From: Pseudomonadota bacterium
Lineage (GTDB): Bacteria; Pseudomonadota; Gammaproteobacteria; Burkholderiales; Rhodocyclaceae
Assembly: GCA_021811225.1 (NCBI GenBank)
Contig: JAJZPJ010000114.1
Coordinates: forward strand, 1-8,555
Reading direction: 5' to 3'
DNA length: 8,555 nt
Both the position numbers and the translations under genes were made by a program. A model generated the notes under the pieces. The model was not told the DNA's origin. It saw only the letters and a program-made list of their open reading frames with translations, and ran no database searches. This document shows, in pieces, positions 1 to 7,500 of this stretch; within the stretch, counting starts at the first letter, position 1; every line of letters starts with the position of its first letter.

Positions 1-63
1 CGGGCTTTAGCCCGACGACCAGAGGAAGTCCCTGTGGGACTGTCGGCCTGAAGGCCGACCTAC
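1..63. repeat. REP-like palindrome cluster (three adjacent hairpins)
   Basis: Three perfect inverted repeats follow each other closely. CGGGCT/AGCCCG (1-6 with 9-14) has a 2-base loop. AGTCCC/GGGACT (27-32 with 36-41) has a TGT loop. GTCGGCCT/AGGCCGAC (42-49 with 52-59) has a GA loop and is followed by CTAC. Short GC-rich stems with conserved CTAC-like flanks in intergenic DNA are typical of REP/BIME elements mobilised by RAYT (TnpA-REP) transposases in proteobacteria. The first stem touches the window edge, so the element probably continues to the left. No transposase gene is visible here. Such elements often follow a gene and may act as transcript ends or gyrase/IHF sites. The REP assignment rests on form, not on a database match. 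Confidence 0.6.
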
Positions 64-148
64 ATTTGTCACTCATTGTTGTATCCATCGATTCTTCGAT
101 GACTGACCACTAGCACCTGCTGCGCAGGCAGGGTTGTGCTGCGGACAG
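64..148. other. Intergenic stretch without a gene
   Basis: I see no credible coding region between the REP-like cluster and the first 41-bp repeat. It contains one perfect hairpin, CATCGA/TCGATG (86-91 with 96-101, loop TTCT), and a GC-rich imperfect palindrome around TGCGCA near 119-126. A minus-strand frame is open across 69-263, but its apparent protein is built from the 41-bp repeat read twice and has no recognisable domain. Confidence 0.5.
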
Positions 149-189
149 GGCATAAGTGCCCGTAATTGCCGCCGGGCAACAACTCCCCG
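149..189. repeat. 41-bp direct repeat, copy A
   Basis: This 41-base stretch is identical to 230-270, with a start-to-start distance of 81 bases. It includes a short inverted repeat, GGGCA/TGCCC (148-152 with 157-161, loop TAAG). The spacer at 190-229 shows no clear similarity to the sequence left of this copy, so this is a dispersed pair rather than a simple 81-bp tandem duplication. The origin is unknown. Repeated short motifs like this can occur at the ends of some insertion sequences (for example the multiple terminal repeats of IS21-type elements), but no transposase or defined end is present. Confidence 0.85.
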
Positions 190-229
190 GGCGACAGGCT
201 CCGAGGCAGCTCCACTGGCGCCGCTTCGC

Positions 230-270
230 GGCATAAGTGCCCGTAATTGCCGCCGGGCAACAACTCCCCG
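230..270. repeat. 41-bp direct repeat, copy B
   Basis: This is a perfect copy of 149-189. Unlike copy A, it is followed at once by an imperfect inverted partner at 267-290. Copy B therefore forms the left arm of a long stem-loop, listed separately. It ends about 30 bases before the candidate promoter of the cytochrome gene. Confidence 0.85.
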
Positions 271-290
271 ACGGCAAAACGGGCACTAAT
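233..290. repeat. Long interrupted stem-loop made by copy B and an inverted third copy
   Basis: AGTGCCCG (236-243) pairs with CGGGCACT (280-287), TTGCCG (247-252) with CGGCAA (272-277), and CGGG (254-257) with CCCG (267-270). That gives 18 base pairs with small internal loops around a 9-base apical loop. The reverse complement of 267-287 resembles the left half of the 41-bp repeat, so the right arm looks like a degenerate inverted third copy. There is no T-run after the stem, so it is not a standard intrinsic terminator on the + strand. It lies just upstream of, and slightly overlaps, the candidate operator at 286-302. Confidence 0.7.
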
Positions 291-326
291 CCTGCGCTAA
301 TTCTCGATCGCTATCATGGGTACAAT
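286..326 (+). promoter_or_regulatory. Candidate activator-dependent promoter and RR box upstream of the cytochrome gene
   Basis: TACAAT at 321-326 matches five of six bases of the sigma-70 -10 box. The expected -35 position (about 298-303) has no TTGACA-like sequence. That position is instead occupied by a direct repeat, CTAATC (286-291), five bases, then CTAATT (297-302). Two hexamers repeated every 11 bp is the known layout of sites bound by OmpR/PhoB-family regulators, including the PmrA/QseB group, and a weak -35 overlapped by such a box is typical of activated promoters. That this window's regulator binds here is inference. The leader to the cytochrome start would be roughly 60 bases. 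Confidence 0.4.
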
Positions 327-392
327 CTTCCTGCGGGCGCGGGAATGTCTGCGCGCGTCCCGGGAGACCCCCGTCCTGAATGAGGAGACATC

Positions 393-950
393 ATGTTCAA
401 ATCCGTGGTTTTCGGAATCGTCCTAACGCTCGTCCTCGGTCTGCTCGGCGCTTACGCGCTGGTGCAAAGCGGCTACATTCCGGCCAATGCCGATGCCAGG
501 CCAAGTTGGCTGGAAACCTGGATGGCGCGCACCTCGCTGCGTGCGACGCTGAAGCGCGAGGCGCCGAAGGGCCAGAATCCGGTGGCGCTCACCGATCAGA
601 ACCTGCTCGAAGGCGTGCACTTGTTCGCGCAGAACTGCGCGGTTTGCCACGGCGACGCCAAGGGCGCCGCGGCGCCCTCGCCGATAGCGAAAGGCCTCTA
701 CCAGAAGCCGCCGCAGTTGGCGACCGACGGGGTCGAGGACGATCCGCAAGGCTATTCGTTCTGGAAGATCCAGCACGGCATCCGCCTGACCGGCATGCCT
801 TCGTTCCGGGACTCCTTGAACGACCGGCAGATATGGACGCTGGCGCTGTTCCTGAAGCACATGGACAAGCTGCCGCCGGCGGTGCAGCAGGTGTGGCAGC
901 AGGTCCAGAACTGGCCGCTGGCCGCCATCAATCAGGCTGCTCAAAAATGA
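393..950 (+). CDS. Membrane-anchored monohaem class I cytochrome c
   Basis: This 185-residue protein should carry electrons on the periplasmic side of the inner membrane. Residues 5-24 form one hydrophobic segment, probably an uncleaved signal anchor because no clear cleavage site follows. A linker of about 45 residues leads to a single cytochrome c domain at about 68-158. The haem site is CAVCH (Cys82, Cys85, His86), and Met135 in GIRLTGMPSF is the likely distal ligand. One CxxCH motif means one haem. The start is supported by GAGGAG at 382-387, five bases from the ATG. The C-terminal tail (about 160-185) is rich in Gln and Ala. The electron donor and acceptor are not evident. The gene ends 117 bases before the PepSY gene and may be a separate transcript. 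Its candidate upstream box resembles one ahead of the PepSY gene, hinting at shared control. The general cytochrome assignment is firm; the specific role is unknown. Confidence 0.9.
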   Translation: MFKSVVFGIVLTLVLGLLGAYALVQSGYIPANADARPSWLETWMARTSLRATLKREAPKGQNPVALTDQNLLEGVHLFAQNCAVCHGDAKGAAAPSPIAKGLYQKPPQLATDGVEDDPQGYSFWKIQHGIRLTGMPSFRDSLNDRQIWTLALFLKHMDKLPPAVQQVWQQVQNWPLAAINQAAQK

Positions 951-963
951 ATCATTGCTGGCC

Positions 964-991
964 GTGACAACTCCTATCGCGCGCCTAATTT
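964..991 (+). promoter_or_regulatory. Candidate promoter/RR box upstream of the PepSY-regulator-efflux operon
   Basis: GTGACA (964-969, five of six to TTGACA) is followed after 16 bases by TAATTT (986-991), a weak -10. Overlapping this, CTATCG (974-979), five bases, then CTAATT (985-990) gives two hexamers 11 bp apart. The second hexamer and its flank (CTAATTTTCG) match nine of ten bases of CTAATTCTCG at 297-306 upstream of the cytochrome gene. This would suit autoregulation by the OmpR-family regulator encoded downstream. The first hexamer is a poor match and the true start of transcription could lie elsewhere in 951-1067, so this is a tentative call. Confidence 0.3.
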
Positions 992-1067
992 TCGGCCGGT
1001 AGAGTGACGATCAAGGTGTACGCATAAGCGTCCGCCTGAACTCAATCAACTCTATTGGAGCATCATC

Positions 1068-1373
1068 ATGACCGTATCGAAACAGCAAGTCATCCTGGGC
1101 CTGGCCCTGAGCTTGAGTGCGCTCAGCGCCTTCGCCTACACCGGCCAGCAGTTCGCCGGGCAGGCGAAAATCAGCATCGAGCAGGCCCGCGCGATCGCGC
1201 TCAAGGCCCATCCCGGCAACATCAGCGACGAAGAACTGGAGCAGGAGAAGGGCGGCAGCGGCCTGCGCTATTCCTTCGACATCAAGAGCGGCAAGCACAC
1301 GCAGGAAGTCGGCGTCGATGCCAAGACCGGCAAGGTACTGGAAAACGATAGGGAAGGGCCCAATGCCGATTGA
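1068..1373 (+). CDS. Small exported PepSY-domain protein
   Basis: The 101-residue product has a classical signal peptide (about residues 1-23, likely cleavage after AFA) and so should be a periplasmic protein of about 78 residues. Residues 35-93 fit a single PepSY domain: an opening helix (ISIEQARAIALKAHPG), then beta strands with LRYSFDI and a closing VGVDAKTGKVLEN, the usual ending of this family. PepSY domains were first noted as inhibitory regions of M4 peptidase propeptides. Stand-alone secreted versions are frequently encoded beside two-component systems, where a role as kinase modulator is suspected but not generally proven. GGAG at 1057-1060, seven bases from the ATG, supports the start. 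The regulator gene begins 67 bases downstream, with a strong hairpin between. The domain call is firm; modulation of the kinase at 7560 is inference. Confidence 0.85.
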   Translation: MTVSKQQVILGLALSLSALSAFAYTGQQFAGQAKISIEQARAIALKAHPGNISDEELEQEKGGSGLRYSFDIKSGKHTQEVGVDAKTGKVLENDREGPNAD

Positions 1374-1374
1374 G

Positions 1375-1420
1375 GGCAATGCCGTCGTTGCGATTGCCGC
1401 GGCCCTGCGGGCCGCGCAAT
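1375..1420 (+). promoter_or_regulatory. Strong hairpin with competing alternative fold ahead of the regulator gene
   Basis: Bases 1393-1420 form a 12-bp stem with a 3-base TGC loop: eight uninterrupted GC pairs (1398-1405 with 1409-1416), a bulged C at 1397, then ATTG (1393-1396) with CAAT (1417-1420). No T-run follows, so it is not a standard terminator. GGCAAT (1375-1380), just after the PepSY stop codon, can instead pair with ATTGCC (1393-1398), which would open the lower part of the main stem. The stem ends nine bases before the AGGAG (1430-1434) that serves the regulator. It could attenuate transcription, set message stability or reduce regulator translation. The pairing is seen directly; any function is inferred. 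Confidence 0.5.
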
Positions 1421-1440
1421 GACGAGCGCAGGAGTCCCCG

Positions 1441-2121
1441 ATGCGCATCCTGCTCGTTGAAGACGACCGCATGATCGGCGAGGCGGTGGTGGTCGCGCTG
1501 CGGGACGCCGCCTACGCCGTTGATTGGGTGCAAGACGGCGCCGCGGCGGCCAGCGCGCTGGAACTGGGCGAGCATCAGGCGGTGCTGCTCGATCTGGGGC
1601 TGCCCAAGCGCGACGGCCTGGAAGTTCTGCGGCGCCTGCGCCAGGCCGGCAATGCCGTGCCGGTGATCGTCATCACCGCCAGGGATGGCATCGACGACCG
1701 GATCAAGGGACTGGATTTCGGCGCCGACGACTACCTGGTCAAACCCTTCGACGTCAATGAGCTGCTCGCGCGGCTGCGGGCGGTGGCCCGCCGCCAGGGC
1801 GGGCAGGCGGCGCCGCTGCTCTCCAACGGCGTGGTCAGCCTCGACCCGGCGACGCGCGAGGCGCATCGCGGCGATCTCGTGCTGCAACTCTCGGCGCGCG
1901 AGTTCGCGCTGCTCCAGGCGCTGCTGTTGCGCCCCGGGGCGATTCTCACCCGCGCCGAACTGGAGAGCAGCATCTACGGCTGGAACGAGGAAGTGGAGAG
2001 CAATGCCGTCGATTTCCTGATCCACGGCGTGCGCAGGAAGCTCGGTGCCGACGTCATCAGGAACGTCCGCGGCGCCGGCTGGATGGTGGACAAGCCGGAC
2101 AAAGGAAAGCACGGGCAATGA
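1441..2121 (+). CDS. OmpR-family response regulator, QseB/PmrA-like
   Basis: This 226-residue cytoplasmic regulator has a receiver domain (about 1-112) and a winged-helix DNA-binding domain (about 126-220). The receiver shows the acidic pair Asp8/Asp9, phosphoacceptor Asp51 in LLDLGLP, Thr79 in ITARDG and Lys101 in LVKPF, so every key residue is present. The C-terminal part contains YGWNEEVESNAV, then RRKLG and a closing VRGAGW, which closely follows E. coli QseB as I recall it (W-EEV-SNAV, RRKLG, V-G-GY). AGGAG at 1430-1434, six bases from the ATG, fixes the start. The stop overlaps the start of the efflux lipoprotein gene (ATGA). The cognate kinase is most likely the one at 7560, at the far end of the same operon. 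It presumably activates the operon and perhaps the cytochrome gene; direct targets are inferred. Confidence 0.93.
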   Translation: MRILLVEDDRMIGEAVVVALRDAAYAVDWVQDGAAAASALELGEHQAVLLDLGLPKRDGLEVLRRLRQAGNAVPVIVITARDGIDDRIKGLDFGADDYLVKPFDVNELLARLRAVARRQGGQAAPLLSNGVVSLDPATREAHRGDLVLQLSAREFALLQALLLRPGAILTRAELESSIYGWNEEVESNAVDFLIHGVRRKLGADVIRNVRGAGWMVDKPDKGKHGQ

Positions 2122-3476
2122 GACTTGCCTCGCTGGCGATCGTCCTGCCCACGCTCGCTCTGGCCGCTTGCGCCAGCTACGTACCCAGACCGCTGCCCGA
2201 GCGCGTCGATCAGCCGCGCTCGGCTTCTGCCATCAGCGTCGATCCGGCGAGCCTGCCCTTCCGCAATCTGTCCACGCATCTCTTCGACCCGGCAAACGGC
2301 CTGGACAGCACCGAGGTGGCGATGCTGGCGGTGGCCAACAACCCGCAACTCAAAGAGATGCGGGACGAGCTGGGCATTGCCCGGGCCCAGGCCTTCGCCG
2401 CCGGCCTGCTGCCCGATCCGCAACTGGGCGCAAGCTTCGACCACCCCACCAATGGCACCTCGGGCAACAGCAACGGCTTCAGTGTCAACCCGAGCTACGA
2501 TGTGAGCGCCCTGCTCTTGCGTTCTTCCCGCGTCGGTGCGGCCGGCGCCAATCTGCGGCGGGTGAACCTGGAACTGCTCTGGCAGGAATGGCAGGTGGTG
2601 AGTCAGGCGCGATTGCTGTTCACCCGCCTGCGCGCGCAACAAGCGCTGCTCGATCAGGCGCGGGCCGAGCGCAAACTGCTGGCCGGGCGCTATCGCAGCA
2701 GCCGTCGGGCGCTGGCTGCGGGCAATGTCACCCTGGACTATGCCAGCGCCGACCTGGCCGCCTTGCAGCAGATCGAACGCCGGAGCAACCAACTCGAACG
2801 CAGCCGCCTGCAAGACCGCGCCGCCCTCGATCGCCTGCTCGGGCTGGCCGCCGACGCGCGGCTCGATCTGATCGGCGAGCCGGTGCCGATCGAAATCGAT
2901 GCCGCCGGCGTGCGCGCCGATCTGGAGCAGCGCCTCAAGCAACGTCCGGATCTGCAGGCCCTGCGGGCGGGTTATCGCTCCCAGGAAGAAAAGTTTCGCG
3001 GCGCGATTCTGGCGCAGTTTCCGGCCCTGAACATCGGCCTCACCCGCGCCCGCGACACCAGCGGCCTCTATACCGTCGGCTTCGGCCTGAGCCTCTCTCT
3101 GCCGATCTTCAACGCCAATCGCGGCAACATCGCCATCGAGAAGGCGACGCGCCGGAAGCTCTATGACGAATACCAGAACCGTCTGAACAGCGCCGCCGGC
3201 GAGGTCGCCATCGCGCTGGAAAATCTTCCCTTGCTGCAAGCGCAGTTGCAGCGCTCGCGCCGGGGAGTGATCGAGCTCAAGACCGTGGCGCAGCGCGCGC
3301 GCGCGGCGTATCGGGCCGGCAACATGAGCGCGCCCGATTACGTCCGCTTGCAAACCGCGCTGCTGGATAAACGCAGCGAAGCCATCGAGCTGCAAGAGGC
3401 GCTGACGGAACAGAGAATCGCGCTGGAGGCCCTGCTCGGGCCGGAACTGCCCGGGCAAAACAGGAGCAAGCAATGA
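2118..3476 (+). CDS. TolC-family outer-membrane efflux lipoprotein
   Basis: This 452-residue protein is the outer-membrane channel of a tripartite RND pump. It starts with a lipoprotein signal: a hydrophobic stretch and lipobox LAAC ending at Cys18, so the mature N-terminus should be lipidated, as in OprM and CusC. Two outer-membrane efflux (OEP) repeats follow, at about 60-250 and 265-445. Both are rich in long Ala/Gln/Arg/Leu coiled-coil helices, and the second contains the family's LPIFNANRGNI motif (LPIF at 328-331). Length is normal for the family. The start overlaps the regulator's stop by four bases (ATGA), with AAAGGA at 2101-2106 ahead, and the stop overlaps the adaptor start in the same way. 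Translational coupling is therefore likely. The family call is firm; the substrate cannot be told from this subunit. Confidence 0.93.
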   Translation: MRLASLAIVLPTLALAACASYVPRPLPERVDQPRSASAISVDPASLPFRNLSTHLFDPANGLDSTEVAMLAVANNPQLKEMRDELGIARAQAFAAGLLPDPQLGASFDHPTNGTSGNSNGFSVNPSYDVSALLLRSSRVGAAGANLRRVNLELLWQEWQVVSQARLLFTRLRAQQALLDQARAERKLLAGRYRSSRRALAAGNVTLDYASADLAALQQIERRSNQLERSRLQDRAALDRLLGLAADARLDLIGEPVPIEIDAAGVRADLEQRLKQRPDLQALRAGYRSQEEKFRGAILAQFPALNIGLTRARDTSGLYTVGFGLSLSLPIFNANRGNIAIEKATRRKLYDEYQNRLNSAAGEVAIALENLPLLQAQLQRSRRGVIELKTVAQRARAAYRAGNMSAPDYVRLQTALLDKRSEAIELQEALTEQRIALEALLGPELPGQNRSKQ

Positions 3477-4522
3477 TGCGTCGAGTCTTCCGGGTGTTCA
3501 CTCTGCCGGGTCTGCTGCTGTCCCTGTTGCTGAGCACGAACACGCTCCTGGCGGCCCAGACGACCCAAGCGCCGAGCGTGCAGGTCGAGACCGTGGCGCT
3601 GAAACAGCAGGCGATGAGCGACACCGTGTCGGGCTACGGCGTCGTCTCCCCGGATACGCGCAGCCTGCACACCGTCAGCCTGCCCCGCCCCGGCCAGATC
3701 GCGAGCCTCTCGGTGAGTGCCGGCCAGGTGGTGAAAAAGGGCGAAGTCCTGCTCGACTTCGCCACCGGTGCCGACGCCACCCTGGCCTACCTGCGTGCGC
3801 GAGAGGCCGTGAATTTTGCCCGGGGCGAACTCGCCCGCACCGGGCAACTGCTGGCCCAGCAGTTGGCCACCCAGTCGCAACTGGCGGCGGCGAAGAAGGC
3901 GCTGGCGGAGGCCGAAGCCGCCCTGCAGGCGCAGCAGAGGATAGGCGCCGGCCAGGCGCTGGAGCGAGTCACCGCGCCCTTCGACGGCGTCGTCACCAGC
4001 GTCCTGGCGGCCCAGGGCGAGCGCCTGGCCGCCGGCGCGCCGCTCCTGACGCTGGCGCACGCAGGCCGAAGCCGCGTGATCCTGGGCATCGAACCGGACC
4101 AGGTGGCGCAGGTGCATCCCGGCATGGCGGTCGAAGTGGCGCCGGTGTTCGATCGAGAACGCAAGCTCAGCGGACGGGTGGCGCAAGTGTTCGGCGTGAT
4201 CGACCCGCAGACCCAGTTCGTCGATGTACTGGTGGAATTGCAAGACCAGGTATTGATGCCCGGCACCAAGGTCCATGCGAAGGTGCAACTGGCGCACAAG
4301 CTCGAATGGGTGGTGCCGCGTTCGGCGGTATTGACTGATGCCCGCGGCGCCTATGTTTTTCAGGTGGCCAAGGGTAAGGCCCAGCGGATCGAGGTGACTA
4401 CCGGCCTGACGCAGGACGGCATGGTCGCCGTGCATGGCGCCTTCGACCCCGAGAAGCCGGTGGTGCGCCTGGGCAACTATGAATTGCAGGATGGCATGGC
4501 GGTACGCGGAGGCGCCCGATGA
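3473..4522 (+). CDS. RND efflux periplasmic adaptor (membrane fusion protein)
   Basis: The 349-residue adaptor should link the permease to the outer-membrane channel. Residues 1-28 form a signal peptide without a lipobox. The order is then the first lipoyl half (about 70-97, with GQIASLSVSAGQVVKKGEVLL), a rather short alpha hairpin (about 101-160), the second lipoyl half (about 163-195, with TAPFDGVVTSV), a beta-barrel (about 200-275) and a membrane-proximal domain (about 276-345). Near the hairpin tip, ARTGQLLAQQLATQSQL resembles the Arg-Leu-Ser region that contacts TolC-type channels. I see no His- or Met-rich segment of the kind found in CusB-like metal adaptors. AGGAG at 3462-3466 precedes two ATGs (3473 and 3476). 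The first gives a 4-base overlap with the lipoprotein gene and is preferred. The stop overlaps the permease start. Confidence 0.92.
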   Translation: MMRRVFRVFTLPGLLLSLLLSTNTLLAAQTTQAPSVQVETVALKQQAMSDTVSGYGVVSPDTRSLHTVSLPRPGQIASLSVSAGQVVKKGEVLLDFATGADATLAYLRAREAVNFARGELARTGQLLAQQLATQSQLAAAKKALAEAEAALQAQQRIGAGQALERVTAPFDGVVTSVLAAQGERLAAGAPLLTLAHAGRSRVILGIEPDQVAQVHPGMAVEVAPVFDRERKLSGRVAQVFGVIDPQTQFVDVLVELQDQVLMPGTKVHAKVQLAHKLEWVVPRSAVLTDARGAYVFQVAKGKAQRIEVTTGLTQDGMVAVHGAFDPEKPVVRLGNYELQDGMAVRGGAR

Positions 4523-7500
4523 GCTTCACCCGCTGGATGCAGGATCACCGCCGCTCGATCCTGTTCCTGCTGGCCTTACTGGCCTTGGGCGGAACGCTGG
4601 CGGCGTTCAGGCTGCCGGTGACCTTGTTCCCGAATATCGACTTTCCCCGCGTGCTGGTGTCGCTCGATGCCGGCGACCGGCCCGCCGACCTGATGATGCT
4701 GACGGTGACCCAGCCGGTGGAAGAAGCGGTGCGCCGCGTGCCCGGCGTGCGCGACGTGCGCTCCACCACCAGCCGGGGCTCGGCGGAAGTGTCGGTGAGT
4801 TTCGACTGGGGCAACGACATGGGACTGGCGACCTCGCAGGTCAATGAGGCGATCACCCAGATCCTGTCGCGCCTGCCGCCGGGCACCCGGATGTCCACCA
4901 AGCGCATGGACCCGACGGTATTCCCGATCCTGGCCTACAGCCTGACCTCGAAAACCCAATCGCAGACCGCCCTGTACGATCTGGCGCGCTACCAGTTGCG
5001 CCCCCTGCTCTCCGGCGTCAATGGCGTGGCGCGCATCCAGGTGATCGGCGGCGCCCGCGAGGAATACCGGGTGACCGTCGATCCGGCGCGGCTTACCGCC
5101 TACGGGCTGACGCTGGGCGACGTGGCGCAAGCGCTCTCGGCCGCCAACGTGGTCAGCGCCGTGGGCCGGCTGGAAGACCACTACAAGCTGTATCTGGCGA
5201 TCGCGGATACGCGTCTTACCAAGCTCAAGCAGATCGGACAGACCATCATCCGGAGCGGCAGCCAGGGCATCGTCCGGCTGGAAGACGTGGCCCAGGTCAC
5301 GGACGGCGTGGTGCCGCAGTGGATCAAGGTCGATGCCGACGGCCGCCCGGCGGTGCTGCTCAACATCTATCAGCAGCCGGGCAGCAACAGCGTGCAGATC
5401 GCCCGCGATATCCACGCCAAGCTCGCCGCCTATCGCAGTCAACTGCCCCCCGGGGTCAAGCTCGCCAACTGGTACGACCAGAGCGTGCTGGTGACGGCCG
5501 CCGCATCCAGCGTCCGCGACGCCATCCTGATCGGCACCGGTCTCGCCATCCTGGTGCTGTTCGCCTTCCTGCGCAACATCAAGATCACCCTGATCGCCGC
5601 CGTGGTGGTCCCGGCGGTGCTGGCGGCGACGGTGGTGCTGCTCTACGCGCTCAACATGAGCTTCAACATCATGACCCTGGGCGGCATGGCGGCGGCGGTG
5701 GGACTGATCATCGACGACGCCATCGTCATGGTCGAGCACATCGTGCGCCGGCTGCGCGGCGCGACCGGCGAGCACCATGGCCGGGTGATGGCCGCCGCGG
5801 CGGAATTCATCCGCCCGCTGGCCGGCTCCTCGGCGTCCACCATCGTCATCTTCCTGCCGCTGGCTTTTCTCACCGGCGTCACCGGCGCCTTCTTCAAGGC
5901 GCTGTCCCTGACCATGGCCTCGGGCCTGGTCATCTCCTTCTTCGTCACCTGGCTGGCGGTGCCGATCCTGGCCGATCATTTTCTCAACGAAAAGGATGCC
6001 GACCAGGAGGAAGGCGGCCGCCTGACCCAATGGCTGCATCGCCGCTACGAAGCCCTGATGCAGCGCGTGCTGGCGCGTCCGGCGCTGGTCCTGCTGTTCG
6101 TGCTGCCGCTGTTGGGCATCGGTCTGGTGGCCTTCAACCAGGTCGGCTCGGGCTTCATGCCAGCCATGGACGAGGGCGGCTTCATCCTCGATTACCGCGC
6201 CCAGCCGGGCACCTCGCTGACCGAGACCAACCGCCTGCTGATGCAGGTCGAGGCCATCATCAAGGCCAACCCTTACGTCGATACCTTTTCGCGCCGCACC
6301 GGCACGCAACTGGGCGGCGGCGTCACCGAGTCCAACGAGGGCGACTTCTTCGTGCGCCTGAAATCCGGCCAGCGGCCGCCGATCGAGACCATCATGGACG
6401 ACATCCGCAAGCAGGTCGAGGCGCAGGTGCCGGGCCTGGACATCGAACTGGCGCAATTGCTGGAGGATCTGATCGGCGACCTCACCTCGGTGCCGCAGCC
6501 GATCGAGATCAAGCTGTTCTCCGACGACCCGCAGGCACTGGATGCCGCGGCGCACCGGGTGGTCGCGGCCATCAATAAGGTGCCCGGCGTGGTGGACACC
6601 AAGGACGGCATCAACCCCGCCGGCGACGCCCTGGAAATCCACGTCGATCGGGTCAAGGCGGCCCTCGAAGGCATGAACCCGGACAGCATCACGCAGATCC
6701 TCGACGGCTATCTCTCAGGCGTAGTCACCACGCAGATGCAGGAAGGGCCCAAGCTGGTCGGGGTGCGGGTATGGATACCCAAGAACCAGCGCGCCATCGT
6801 GCCGGATGTCGGCAAGCTCTTGATCCGCGCCCCGGACGGCCACGTCTTTCCGCTCAAGCGGGTGGCGAGCATCGTGCCGGTCAGCGGCCAGCCGCAGATC
6901 ACGCGCGAGAACCTGAAGCGCATGGTGGCGGTCACCGGACGGATCAGCGGCCGCTCGCTGGGGCCGGTGATCAGCGACATCCAGAGAGTGATGGCGACGC
7001 CGAATCTTCTGCCCAAGGGCATGTATTTCGAGTTGGGCGGCCTCTACAAGCAGCAGCAGATCGCCTTCCGCGGCCTGATGGCGGTGTTCGCCGCCGCCAT
7101 CGGGCTGGTGTTCCTGCTGCTCCTGTTCCTCTATGAGAGCTTCCGCATGGCGTTGGCGATCCTGGCGATACCGCTCTTGGCGGTGTCGGCGGTGTTCACC
7201 GGCCTGTGGCTGACCGGCATCGAACTCAACATCTCGGCGATGATGGGCATGACCATGATCGTCGGCATCGTCACCGAGGTCGCGATCTTCTATTTCTCCG
7301 AATACCGCGATCTGATCCGTGACCTTCCCTTCCATCAGGCACTGATCGAGGCCGGCAAGAACCGCATGCGCCCGATCGCCATGACCACCTTCGCCGCCAT
7401 TCTCACCCTGCTGCCGCTGGCGCTGGCCATCGGCCAGGGCTCGGCGATGCAGCAGCCGCTGGCGGTGGCGATCATCGCCGGCCTGGCGGTGCAACTGCCG

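Noticed and set aside
1..76. Minus-strand frame starting with ATG at 76 and open to the window edge
   Set aside because: It is a translation of the REP-like hairpins; such frames are open by chance in GC-rich palindromes.
69..263. Minus-strand open frame of 64 codons with LLPGGNYGHLC appearing twice
   Set aside because: The repeated peptide is only the 41-bp DNA repeat read twice. There is no domain, and I could not identify a convincing parent protein.
149..270. CRISPR array
   Set aside because: There are only two repeat copies of 41 bp, no further units and no cas genes; the third copy is inverted and degenerate.
149..290. Integron attC site
   Set aside because: The repeat is structured, but I found no convincing pair of attC core sites, and no integrase or cassette is present.
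340..362. Hairpin in the cytochrome leader (CGGGA with TCCCG)
   Set aside because: It has only five base pairs around a 13-base loop, too weak to call a regulatory element.
951..1067. Intrinsic terminator after the cytochrome gene
   Set aside because: There is no stable stem followed by a T-run; only a 5-bp GGCCG/CGGCC pairing with a long loop is possible.
1974..3473. Minus-strand open frame of 499 codons opposite the regulator end and the outer-membrane channel gene
   Set aside because: It is antisense to a well-supported TolC-family gene and shows no recognisable motif, so it is a composition artefact.
4576..6642. Minus-strand open frame of 688 codons opposite the permease gene
   Set aside because: It lies wholly antisense to a gene with clear RND motifs. 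Its product is dominated by His, Gln, Arg, Gly and Asp without domains or a ribosome site, as expected from the codon bias of GC-rich DNA.
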